Source of the DNA: Geomonas edaphica
GTDB taxonomy: Bacteria > Desulfobacterota > Desulfuromonadia > Geobacterales > Geobacteraceae
NCBI RefSeq assembly: GCF_004917075.1
Contig: NZ_SSYB01000003.1
Location: forward strand, 186,001 to 250,000
Direction: 5' to 3'
DNA length: 64,000 nucleotides
This document shows positions 37,495 through 45,498 of the stretch, one piece after another. Each line of letters opens with the position of its first letter. The stretch's first letter is position 1. The translations under genes and the position numbers were made by a program. Below the pieces are notes generated by a model, which saw only the letters and a list, made by a program, of their open reading frames with translations, ran no database searches and was not told the origin of the DNA.

Positions 37495-37559
37495 GGCAAA
37501 TCCCCCCTGTTCCCCCTTCGCAAAGGGGGGGACGCTGGGCCTCGTACTGCGCTTCGTGG
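37495..37559 (+). repeat. Dispersed palindromic repeat, copy C
   Basis: GGCAAATCCCCCCTGTTCCC is followed by the hairpin core CCCTTCGCAAAGGGGGG, then GACGCTGGG and TGCGCTTCGTGG. It fills part of the 305-base divergent gap between the DUF503 gene and the lipoprotein gene. Confidence 0.85.
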
Positions 37560-37761
37560 AGAAGGGACTCCAGGGGCCACCGTATGCGGGAAGAGCAGTT
37601 TTACTTTCACCTGGTTCTCTGCAAGGCGAGCCCGGCAGCGGCGCCGGTGGCGGCTGCACGCGGTAATCCAGTATACACGGGCACCCTTTCTGCGCAGCCT
37701 TTGCGTGTTGTTTTGGACGGATAAAACGAGTACACTGACGCCTCGCCGAACGGAGGTATTC

Positions 37762-38877
37762 ATGAAGAAAGCTCTGTCAGCCCTGCTGCTCGTAATCGCC
37801 ATGGGCTCTTTTACCGGCTGCGCCACCACCATGCCGGCACAGCTACCGGAAGGCTTCCGGGTGCAGGCGCTCGTCCACTGCGACGCCGGGTCACCATTTG
37901 ATGCCAGCGCGAAAGGTGCAGTCGCCTGCGTCAACCGCGACTCGATCCGTCTGTCCGACCTGCATGGGGAGGAAAAGGCTGCAGCAGGTTCCGCGGCCAA
38001 GCTCCTCTGCTTTTCGCCTTCGGGGGACCGGCTGGCGGTGGCGATAGCTCCGGGGGAGAGCACCGTCCTGCGCATCCTGGACAGCGCCGGGAACAACGTG
38101 GCGGAGACGCGTGTCGATGGGCGGGTCACCTCGCTCGTCTGGCGCTCGGAAAAGGAGCTCTTGGCAGGCGCCCTCGTGGTCAAGAAGTTCAGCTTCGGAA
38201 CCCAGATGGCGTCGCGTCTGTACCGCTGGGACGGCGCAGGAAAGCCTGAGATCACCCTTCTGGGCGATGTGACGCTCCGCCCCAAGGTGGCGCGTCTGCC
38301 CGAAGCGCTGCTTTACAACCAGATGATCGTGGCACTCTCGCCGTACCGCGACGAGATCGCCTACACCACGGTGAAGGACCCGCCGCTTTTCAACCCGTAC
38401 CTCAAGGTAAACGTCCAGAACCTTTCGACGGGCACCGGCGGCAGCATCGCCGAGGCGCCTCTGGGAGCCGGCAAGGTTGTCTACGCTCCCAACGGAGAGT
38501 CGCTAGTCCTCGGCGGCTTGCCGGGGCGCCGCATCTCGCTCCCCACCGGAAAAGAAGTGGAGACCTGGAACGCTTCCGGGGCTGCACCCGCCCTCTCCCC
38601 TTCGGGAGCCTATCTCCTCCTAGGCGGGCACCTCTTCCATAAGAACAAGGAAATCGCAACCTTCCCGCCAAACGCCGCGGGGATCTTCCTGCCGGACGGG
38701 ACGGGCGTGCTCATCATGTACAAGGAGCGGCTGTACCTCGTCTCCGGACTGAAGGACGAGCAGCCCACTCCCCTCGCAGGTGACCTGGAGCGGACGCTCA
38801 AACTGCGCGCCCTGCGCAGCAAGGGGCTCATCACCGACGCGGAGTACCGGGAACAGCTTAAGAAGGAGAGTAAATGA
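37762..38877 (+). CDS. Lipoprotein with beta-propeller-like repeats and a SHOCT-like tail
   Basis: A 371-residue envelope protein. The signal peptide ends in a lipobox (GSFTGC, lipidated Cys20). Repeated segments of the form LLCFSPSGDRLAVAIAPGES, VTSLVWRSEKELLAGALVV and VVYAPNGESLVLGG suggest a WD40/propeller-like fold. The last 30 residues (LKLRALRSKGLITDAEYREQ) resemble a SHOCT helix pair. CGGAGG lies seven bases before the ATG. Its stop overlaps the cytochrome start by four bases, so the two are translationally coupled. Confidence 0.75.
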   Translation: MKKALSALLLVIAMGSFTGCATTMPAQLPEGFRVQALVHCDAGSPFDASAKGAVACVNRDSIRLSDLHGEEKAAAGSAAKLLCFSPSGDRLAVAIAPGESTVLRILDSAGNNVAETRVDGRVTSLVWRSEKELLAGALVVKKFSFGTQMASRLYRWDGAGKPEITLLGDVTLRPKVARLPEALLYNQMIVALSPYRDEIAYTTVKDPPLFNPYLKVNVQNLSTGTGGSIAEAPLGAGKVVYAPNGESLVLGGLPGRRISLPTGKEVETWNASGAAPALSPSGAYLLLGGHLFHKNKEIATFPPNAAGIFLPDGTGVLIMYKERLYLVSGLKDEQPTPLAGDLERTLKLRALRSKGLITDAEYREQLKKESK

Positions 38878-40151
38878 TGATCCGAGCAATGCTGACGGCG
38901 ACCATCCTCGCTGCACTCATCGCGCCCCGTCTGTCGGGTGCCGCCGAACCATGCATCCCCTGCCACACCGAGAAGACTCCGGCCGCGGTGGCCCAGTGGC
39001 AGGGAAGCGCACACGCCAAAGCCGGTATCGGGTGCGAGAAGTGCCACGGCAGCGACCACGACAAGATCGTGAGGGGGGAGGCGAAGGTCGGCATGAAGGT
39101 CTGCGCCCCCTGTCATAAGAAGGCGTACGAGGAGCATCGCTTAAGCAGGCACGGCATGGGGCTCCACTCCGGGTGGGGATGCACCAGGGGGCTTTCGAAC
39201 CGCAAGAAAGACGAATGTCGCTTCTGCCATCAACCGGGCGACGAGATGCCGCGCTCGGACGTGCAGTGCGCGCGCTTTTTGAAGCAGTCCCCGGAGATGG
39301 GGGAGATCGGCTGCAACTACTGCCACAGCGTCGAGGACGCCTGCGATTCCTGCCACTCCAAACACATGACCGACCTGAAGATCGTGCGCGATCCAAACTC
39401 CTGTGCCAAGTGCCATATGGGGCCGGACCACCCGCAATGGGAGATGTGGCAGACCTCGCTGCACGGCACGCTGAACGTGAGCGCAGGTGCCAAGGCGGGG
39501 CCAGACTGCCAGACCTGCCACATGCCCAAGGGGACCCACAACGTCTCCATCGGCATCACCATGAATTCGGGCGGCGTTCCCTACTCCGCCGCCAAGGCTG
39601 AGCCGGCACGCAAGGAGATGGTGAACATCTGCAGCGCCTGCCACGCACCTGCCTTCGCCAAACGCGAGCTCGAGCGCGGCGACCTCGTGCGCAGCCAAAG
39701 CCTTGCCATCCTGAAGGATGCGGAACACATCATCTGGGACTTAAACGATCGTGGGCTCCTCGATCCCATGCCGGAAAACCGGCCGCAGCACCCCTTGAGC
39801 GGTCCGCGCCTCGTGACCGACAGCCAGATGCTCTACGAGGACACCTCCCACATCGAGCGGCTCTTCTTCAAGATGAAGAAGTACGACTACGCCCGCACCG
39901 TGAAGGGGGCCTACCATCAGAACCCCTCGTACACGCACTGGTACGGCAATGCCGAACTGAAGATGGACTTAGTCGACATCAAGAGCGAAGCGAGCCGTTT
40001 GAAGGAGCGGGGCCAGAAGGGTGCAGGCGTGAAGCCCCAGGCGGGCGCGGAGGACGAGCTGAAGGCGCTCAAGAACAAGTTCGACAGGGGGGCGCTGAGC
40101 GCCGAGGAGTACGCCAAAGAGAAGGGGAAAGTGCTCGAGCAGATGAAGTGA
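38874..40151 (+). CDS. Nine-heme c-type cytochrome, hydroxylamine oxidoreductase-like
   Basis: A signal peptide (cut after SGAAEP) is followed by nine CxxCH heme sites: CIPCH, CEKCH, CAPCH, CRFCH, CNYCH, CDSCH, CAKCH, CQTCH and CSACH. The spacing and the conserved MKKYDYARTVKGAYHQNPSY region resemble the octaheme hydroxylamine oxidoreductase/nitrite reductase-like family, in which a Tyr in this region can be cross-linked to the active heme. Whether that cross-link forms is unknown. The C-terminal LKALKNKFDRGALSAEEYAK is SHOCT-like. Periplasmic; role may be nitrogen-compound or extracellular electron transfer. Coupled to the lipoprotein by an ATGA overlap. Confidence 0.85.
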   Translation: MMIRAMLTATILAALIAPRLSGAAEPCIPCHTEKTPAAVAQWQGSAHAKAGIGCEKCHGSDHDKIVRGEAKVGMKVCAPCHKKAYEEHRLSRHGMGLHSGWGCTRGLSNRKKDECRFCHQPGDEMPRSDVQCARFLKQSPEMGEIGCNYCHSVEDACDSCHSKHMTDLKIVRDPNSCAKCHMGPDHPQWEMWQTSLHGTLNVSAGAKAGPDCQTCHMPKGTHNVSIGITMNSGGVPYSAAKAEPARKEMVNICSACHAPAFAKRELERGDLVRSQSLAILKDAEHIIWDLNDRGLLDPMPENRPQHPLSGPRLVTDSQMLYEDTSHIERLFFKMKKYDYARTVKGAYHQNPSYTHWYGNAELKMDLVDIKSEASRLKERGQKGAGVKPQAGAEDELKALKNKFDRGALSAEEYAKEKGKVLEQMK

Positions 40152-40249
40152 CGTCCCGTTTTTAACTTGCCCCTCGGGGGCAAAAAGGTGTATCCATGCT
40201 CTCCCGCTCAGGCGGAAGAACAATACGTAAAACCGAAGGAGAAACATCG

Positions 40250-41443
40250 ATGGGCATTCTCGCCAACACAGTAAGCGTCTGTCACTTCAAGGTTCAGGGT
40301 GAGATCCCGCAACAGCAGGACCTCCACGACTTTGTCACCAAGCAGCTGGCGGCGAACCGGTTCAACCCGATTGACCAGGGGAGCGAGGAGATCTCGGTCG
40401 GCTGGGCGCACCTGGACGACCCCAGGGTCTACGATTTCGATTCCCCCGCGGCCTGCTGCCGCGAGCACTACTTCATGTTCACCCTGCGCCGCGACAAGCG
40501 CTCCGTTCCCTCCGCTGTGCTGAAGGCACACCTGGAAAGAGCCCAGGAGGAATTCCTGGCGGAAAACCCCGGCATGAACAAGGTGCCCAAGCAGAAGAGG
40601 GAGGACCTGAAGGAGGCGGTGCGCGCCATGCTCCTCTCCCAGACCCTTCCCACTCCGGCGACCTATGACGTGGTCTGGGACACAAAGAGCGGCATCCTCA
40701 CCTTCAGCTCGCTCTCTCCCAAGGTGATCGAGCTCTTCGAGGAGCAGTTCAAGAAGACCTTCGAGGGGCTCAGGGTCTCCGCGTTCCACCCGTACGCACG
40801 TGCCGAGAGCGTACTCGACGACCAGTACAAGGCGCTCCTGCAGCAGGCGAACAAGGCAGGGGGAGACAACTACCTGGAGCTCATCAAGGAGAACCAGTGG
40901 CTAGGCGCCGACTTCATGCTCTGGCTCATGTACCAGACCATGAACGAGTCCTCCGAGTACACCGTGAACCAGCCGGGCGTGCTCCTCGCCAAGGAGGGCT
41001 TCGTCGCCTACCTCGACGACCGCGTCGTGCTCCTGGGTTCCGGGGAGAACGGGGCCCAGAAGATCACCGTGGCGGGTCCCCAGGACCACTTCAACGAGGT
41101 GAGAAGCGCGCTTCTCAACAAGAAGCAGATCACCGAGGCGACCCTCCACATGGAGACCGGCGACGATCACTACAAGCTGACGCTCAAGGGGGAGCTCTTC
41201 CACTTTGCCTCCTTCAAGTCCCCCGCGGTGAAGCTCGAGAAGGACAGCACGGTGGACGAGGCGATGGAGCGCGAGGCGGTGTTCTTCGAGAGGATGCTCC
41301 TCCTGGAGAAGGGAAACCAGCTCTTCGATTCCGTCTTCGCGACCTTCCTTGAACTGAGGCTTGGGAACCAGTGGGCGGAGCAGGCCGAGGCGATTCAGAA
41401 GTGGCTCAACGTCTGCAGCTTCTGCAACAGGCCGCTGGAATAG
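40250..41443 (+). CDS. rdgC: RdgC-like recombination-associated protein
   Basis: 397 residues from the ATG at 40250 (MGILANTVSVCHFKVQGEIP), with AAGGAG eight bases upstream. The N-terminus and the EEISVGWAHLDDPRVYDFDS segment match the RdgC/exonuclease-associated family, whose E. coli member is a ring-shaped DNA-binding protein that modulates RecA. This protein is about 95 residues longer than the E. coli one and ends VCSFCNRPLE, an unusual CxxC tail. The family assignment is moderate. Confidence 0.7.
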   Translation: MGILANTVSVCHFKVQGEIPQQQDLHDFVTKQLAANRFNPIDQGSEEISVGWAHLDDPRVYDFDSPAACCREHYFMFTLRRDKRSVPSAVLKAHLERAQEEFLAENPGMNKVPKQKREDLKEAVRAMLLSQTLPTPATYDVVWDTKSGILTFSSLSPKVIELFEEQFKKTFEGLRVSAFHPYARAESVLDDQYKALLQQANKAGGDNYLELIKENQWLGADFMLWLMYQTMNESSEYTVNQPGVLLAKEGFVAYLDDRVVLLGSGENGAQKITVAGPQDHFNEVRSALLNKKQITEATLHMETGDDHYKLTLKGELFHFASFKSPAVKLEKDSTVDEAMEREAVFFERMLLLEKGNQLFDSVFATFLELRLGNQWAEQAEAIQKWLNVCSFCNRPLE

Positions 41444-41467
41444 AAGAGAAAAGGTTGGTAAAAAAAC

Positions 41468-41522
41468 AAGGGCGCAGGGACAGCTCCCCGGACCGAAATC
41501 CGGGAGCCGCCTCTGCGCCCTT
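41468..41522. terminator. Bidirectional terminator between rdgC and mnmA
   Basis: AAGGGCGCAG (41468-41477) pairs with CTGCGCCCTT (41513-41522), with an inner GCTCCC/GGGAGC stem. An A run flanks it on the left and a T-rich tract on the right, so it can serve both converging genes. Confidence 0.85.
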
Positions 41523-41558
41523 TGCTTTGAGGCTGTTGCTTTTATTGGCGAGGGTGCC

Positions 41559-42638
41559 TTACTCCTCCGTGCCGAGGGCGCGGACGATGCGGCCGCCGCC
41601 CACCAGCTCGTCCCCCTGGTAAAAGACCACGGACTGCCCCGGGGTGACCGACTTCTGCGGCTCCGTGAAGCGGACCTCGCCGCGCCCTTCCCCCAGAAGC
41701 TTCACGCTGCACTCGATCGGCTGCTGGCGATACCTGATCTTGCAGGTGGTTTGCACCTCTTCCCCATGCACCGGAACGACCCAGTTCAGCTCGCAGGCTA
41801 CGAGCCCGGAGGCGTATAGGATACCCGCCTCCCCCACCACCACCTTACCCCCGACCGCGTCGATGGCCACGACGTAGAGCGGTTCCTTCCAGCCGATACC
41901 GAGCCCCCTTCGCTGCCCGATGGTGTAGCGGTGTGTGCCGCTATGACGCCCGAGCACGCTCCCGTTCACGTGGACGATGTCCCCCTTTTTGCCGGCAACA
42001 CGTCCCCCCTGCTCCAGAAACGCCACGTAGTCGTCGCCGGGGACGAAGCAGATCTCCTGGCTGTCGCTTTTCTGGGCCACGGGGATGCCGAAGCCCCCGG
42101 CGAGCCGTCGCACCTCATCCTTGCTAGGCATCTCCCCGAGCGGGAAGATGACGTGCGAGAGCTGCCGCTGGGTGAGCGTGTACAGGAAGTAGGACTGGTC
42201 CTTTGCAAGGTAGTGCGCCTTAAGCAGGTGGTAGGTCCCCTCCGCGTCGCAACTGGTACGCACGTAATGGCCGGTGGCGAGGTAATCGGCGCCAAGCTCA
42301 AGCGCCTTGTCCAGGAGTAGCCCAAACTTCACGTAACGGTTGCAGCGCACGCAGGGGTTCGGCGTCTCCCCCGCCTGGTACTGGGCGCGGAAATCGTCCA
42401 TGATGAGGCGCCCGAACTCCTCTTCCAGGTGCACCTGGTGAAACTCTATCCCTAGGTACTCGGCGACCACCTGGGCGTCCCCCTTTGCCTGCGGGTCCTC
42501 CCCCTCGCGCCGAAACAGCTTCATGTTGATGCCGATCACCTCCGCACCCTGCTCTTTCAAAAGGGCGGCGACCGTCGATGAATCCACCCCGCCGCTCATG
42601 GCGACGGCTATCTTCCTGCCTTTATAATCTAGCGACAT
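41559..42638 (-). CDS. mnmA: tRNA-specific 2-thiouridylase MnmA
   Basis: Adds the 2-thio group to U34 of tRNA-Glu, -Gln and -Lys. 359 residues from the ATG at 42638 (GGAG five bases upstream). PP-loop AVAMSGGVDSSTVAALL, first catalytic Cys in TPNPCVRCN and second in SQEICFVPGDDY are all present, as are ATGHYVR and HRYTIGQRRGLG. Adjacent genes are unrelated. Confidence 0.96.
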   Translation of the reverse strand: MSLDYKGRKIAVAMSGGVDSSTVAALLKEQGAEVIGINMKLFRREGEDPQAKGDAQVVAEYLGIEFHQVHLEEEFGRLIMDDFRAQYQAGETPNPCVRCNRYVKFGLLLDKALELGADYLATGHYVRTSCDAEGTYHLLKAHYLAKDQSYFLYTLTQRQLSHVIFPLGEMPSKDEVRRLAGGFGIPVAQKSDSQEICFVPGDDYVAFLEQGGRVAGKKGDIVHVNGSVLGRHSGTHRYTIGQRRGLGIGWKEPLYVVAIDAVGGKVVVGEAGILYASGLVACELNWVVPVHGEEVQTTCKIRYRQQPIECSVKLLGEGRGEVRFTEPQKSVTPGQSVVFYQGDELVGGGRIVRALGTEE

Positions 42639-42842
42639 ATCTGCTCCGTGTTCCTGATTAGCTGCGCATCCATACTTGACTGAATCGCCTTCGTAAGGCA
42701 ACACTTTTTCGCCTGCCCATCCCGTGAGGAGATGCTGCGGTGCGTACTCAAGTTTCGGGGCCTGCTGCCGATTCGTACTGTATCACCGTCTTTTCTGAAC
42801 TACACTGGCCGCCGGCCCGTAAACCGTTCAAGGAGAATCACC

Positions 42843-43673
42843 ATGCCCCTCTCCCTCACCATCAGGCGTCTGCTGGGTAATCAGCCGATCGACCTTCCCG
42901 TATTCCACCCCATCGCGCTGAGGCTCGTCCACCTTTTGCAAACGACGGACTTCACGATGGGCCAGGTGACGGACCTGGTCAACGAGGACCAGTCGCTCGC
43001 CGGCCAGATCCTCAAGATGTCGAACTCCCCGATGTACATCGGACGGGTACGCGCCGAGACGGTGAAGGAGGCGACGGTGCGGCTCGGGGCGCAGGAGATA
43101 ACGAACCTCGCCATGGCGGCCTCCCAGGCGAGCCTCCACACCTCGGATAACCGCACGATCAACAGTTTCATGCAGTCGCTTTGGCTCCACAGCCATGCCT
43201 GCGCCCTGGGGAGCCGCTGGCTCATGCGCCGGGCCGGGTACCCGCAGCACGCCGACCAGGCGTACATGGCGGGACTTCTGCACGACATCGGCAAGCTGTA
43301 CCTTTTGAAGTCGCTGGAGCGGCTGAACCAGATGGGTGTGGCACAGGCGGCGCTGGAAGAGGACCTGTTGCTGGAGATCTTCGAGGAGTTGCACATCGAG
43401 CAGGGATGCCGGCTCATGGAGCACTGGAACATGCCGAAGGTCTATTACAACGTGGTCGCCAATCACCACGATGAGAACTTTGACACCCAGGACATCGTGC
43501 TGACCGTGGTACGGCTCGTGAACACGGCGTGCCGGATGAAGGGGATCGGGCTGGTACGGGATGCGGACATCGACCTCGCCGAGCAAACCGAGGCGGCGAT
43601 CCTGCAGCTTAGCCAGGAAGAGATGGACGACCTGCTGGACGTTCTCGAGGACTCCCAGGAGCTGGTTATCTAG
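42843..43673 (+). CDS. HDOD-domain signal transduction protein
   Basis: 276 residues from the ATG at 42843, which has AAGGAG seven bases upstream. The HDOD domain (residues about 15-215) has LAGQILKMSNSPMYIG at the N-terminal side and AYMAGLLHDIGKLYLL, with VANHHDENFDT later. The HD pair is kept, unlike in many HDOD proteins. In Geobacter these are signalling proteins often linked to two-component or c-di-GMP systems. The last four bases overlap the converging Nudix gene. Confidence 0.88.
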   Translation: MPLSLTIRRLLGNQPIDLPVFHPIALRLVHLLQTTDFTMGQVTDLVNEDQSLAGQILKMSNSPMYIGRVRAETVKEATVRLGAQEITNLAMAASQASLHTSDNRTINSFMQSLWLHSHACALGSRWLMRRAGYPQHADQAYMAGLLHDIGKLYLLKSLERLNQMGVAQAALEEDLLLEIFEELHIEQGCRLMEHWNMPKVYYNVVANHHDENFDTQDIVLTVVRLVNTACRMKGIGLVRDADIDLAEQTEAAILQLSQEEMDDLLDVLEDSQELVI

Positions 43674-44062
43674 AAAAGCCCCTGATACTCAAGGATGATG
43701 GGGAGGTCGGCGTCGGCCCAGTCGAGTTCCAGCATCCGTGCCGGAGGAAGCCAGGTCATCGCCGAATGTTCGTGCAGGGTGATTTCACCGGATACGATGC
43801 TGCAGATGTAGGGGTAGAGCGTCACATCGAAGGCGGGATAGCTGTGGGTTACCGGCGTGAGCGGGCGCCCGACGGCGATCTCCACCCCCATTTCCTCCAC
43901 CAGTTCACGCTTCAGGCATTCCTCCCGCCCTTCCCCGGGCTCGATCTTCCCACCCGGAAACTCCCACCTGAGCGGCAGGTTCATGGATGCGCTGCGCCGG
44001 GCCGACAGGACAAGCCCGTCCCGCTCGATGATGGCGCAGGTGACGTGGACGTGTTTTCTCAC
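43670..44062 (-). CDS. Nudix hydrolase, MutT-like
   Basis: 130 residues from the GTG at 44062, whose GTGA overlaps the stop of the 36-residue gene. Nudix box GGKIEPGEGREECLKRELVE continues EEMGV and matches the consensus exactly. VHVTCAIIERDGLVLSARRS and the WEFPGGK entry fit the MutT branch that removes 8-oxo-dGTP. Conserved Trp in MTWLPPARMLELDWADAD. Confidence 0.92.
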   Translation of the reverse strand: MRKHVHVTCAIIERDGLVLSARRSASMNLPLRWEFPGGKIEPGEGREECLKRELVEEMGVEIAVGRPLTPVTHSYPAFDVTLYPYICSIVSGEITLHEHSAMTWLPPARMLELDWADADLPIILEYQGLF

Positions 44063-44169
44063 CAGCCGGCCTCGTCACTACACTCTTCCAAGGGCGTTTC
44101 CATTCCCTCCAGCAAGGACTCCAGCATGCCGGGTATCGACAGCAGATACATGGTTTCGTTCACGGTCAT
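44059..44169 (-). CDS. 36-residue peptide resembling the C-terminal tail of a Phd/YefM-type antitoxin
   Basis: GGAGGTGATCGAA stands immediately before the ATG at 44169, a near-perfect ribosome binding site. The product begins MTVNETMYLLSIPGML and ends EECSDEAGW. The ETxYLLSIPGMxESxxEGMxxPLEEC pattern resembles the toxin-neutralising tail of Phd/YefM-family antitoxins. The DNA-binding N-terminal part (about 45 residues) is missing, and no toxin gene is adjacent. Its stop overlaps the Nudix start (GTGA), so it may now serve translational coupling. It is either a remnant or a minimal peptide. Confidence 0.6.
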   Translation of the reverse strand: MTVNETMYLLSIPGMLESLLEGMETPLEECSDEAGW

Positions 44170-44255
44170 TTCGATCACCTCCGGCAGAAAAATACCCCAA
44201 CGGGAAGAAACAGGTCAAGGGAAATGCCGGCAGGCAGGCAATCGCGTGCGCCAAT

Positions 44256-44291
44256 GCCCTCACCCTGACCCTCTCCCAGAGGGAGAGGGGA
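44256..44291. repeat. CCCTCTCCC hairpin repeat
   Basis: CCCTCTCCC (44269-44277) and GGGAGAGGG (44281-44289) form a 9-bp stem with an AGA loop, preceded by CCCTCACCCTGA. The same motif is a common dispersed repeat in proteobacterial genomes. It is intergenic, downstream of a sensor gene. Confidence 0.65.
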
Positions 44292-44369
44292 GATGGACGA
44301 TATCCGGGAAGATCATACCTTGTGAGAAGTGAATATTGGCAGCACGGGGCGCTCAGTAAGAGGGCGCAG

Positions 44370-45473
44370 TTACGGGAGCACCAGCGGGATCTGCAGTTGG
44401 AAGACGGAGCCCCCCTCGGGCGCGTTCTCGGCCCAGATGCTGCCGTCCATCAGTTCGGTCATGCGGCGCGCGAGGGTGAGCCCAAGGCCAAGCCCCGGGA
44501 ACGAGCGGGTGATCGAGCCGTCGGACTGGGTGAAGTCGCTGAAGATGCGCTCGAGATCCACGGGATCGATGCCGACGCCGGTGTCGGATACCGAGAACTG
44601 CAGCATCGGGATCCCGGCCGTCTCCTGAACGCGCACCTCCAGCCCCACCCCTCCCTCGCTGGTGAACTTGACCGCGTTCCCGAGCAGCATGCTGAGCACC
44701 TTGTGCAGCATCCCCTGGTCGCTCACCACGGCGGCAGGGAGTGCCGGGTCGAGCAGGACTGCGCACTGCAGCCCCTTAGCCTGCGCCAGGGCGCGCGCTT
44801 CCATGGTGATGGTGTCCAGAAATGGCTTCAACTGGAACGGCGCGTTCTCCGGGGCTCCCCCCTCCCCTTCCAGCCTGCTAGTCTCGATGAGGTCCTCCAC
44901 GATACCCAGAAGGCGCAGGGCCGATTTCTGGACCATCCCCAAGTACTTGCGCTTGTTGTCGTCCTCCTCGCTGTTCAGCACGAGGTCGGTCATCCCGATG
45001 ATCGGGGTGAGCGGCGTGCGCAGTTCGTGGCTTACGCTGCGCAGGAACTCTTTCTTGGCCCGGTCGGCGGCACTCGCCAGGGTCTCCAGGAGGTCGCGAT
45101 AGCGCTTCAGCTCCAGGTGGTTCTTGACCCGCGCCCTCACGATGTGCGGGCTGATCGGCTTGGTGAGGTAGTCGATGGCGCCCAGCTCGAGCCCCTTGAT
45201 CTCCTGTTCCTCCTCGATCATGGCGGTGACGAAGATGATCGGGATGTCGCGCGTGGCGGGGTCACTTTTCAGGATGGTACAGAGCTCGAAGCCGTCCATG
45301 CCGGGCATCATGATGTCGAGCAGGATCAGGTCCGGCTTGTCCGCACGGATGAGTTCCAGGGCGTCGGCTCCGCTGGTGGCGAAGAAAAGCTCGTAGTCAT
45401 CCCCCAGGCTCTCGCTGAGGATCTCGATGTTGGCAGGTGTATCGTCGACGATCATGACCGTCTGGCGTTTCAT
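44370..45473 (-). CDS. Receiver domain fused to histidine kinase
   Basis: 367 residues from the ATG at 45473 (GGGAG upstream). An N-terminal receiver has VMIVDDTPANI, phosphoacceptor Asp in LILLDIMMPGMDG and Lys in YLTKPIS. It is followed by a short coiled linker, a HisKA domain (FLRSVSHELRTPLTPIIGM) and a GHKL ATPase (GNAVKFTSEGGV, DTGVGIDP, GLGLGLTLARR). No membrane segment, so cytoplasmic. It starts 25 bases after the larger kinase on the same strand; the two probably form a phosphorelay. Confidence 0.9.
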   Translation of the reverse strand: MKRQTVMIVDDTPANIEILSESLGDDYELFFATSGADALELIRADKPDLILLDIMMPGMDGFELCTILKSDPATRDIPIIFVTAMIEEEQEIKGLELGAIDYLTKPISPHIVRARVKNHLELKRYRDLLETLASAADRAKKEFLRSVSHELRTPLTPIIGMTDLVLNSEEDDNKRKYLGMVQKSALRLLGIVEDLIETSRLEGEGGAPENAPFQLKPFLDTITMEARALAQAKGLQCAVLLDPALPAAVVSDQGMLHKVLSMLLGNAVKFTSEGGVGLEVRVQETAGIPMLQFSVSDTGVGIDPVDLERIFSDFTQSDGSITRSFPGLGLGLTLARRMTELMDGSIWAENAPEGGSVFQLQIPLVLP

Positions 45474-45498
45474 GTATTCTCCCTCGCTCGGTGCGCGC

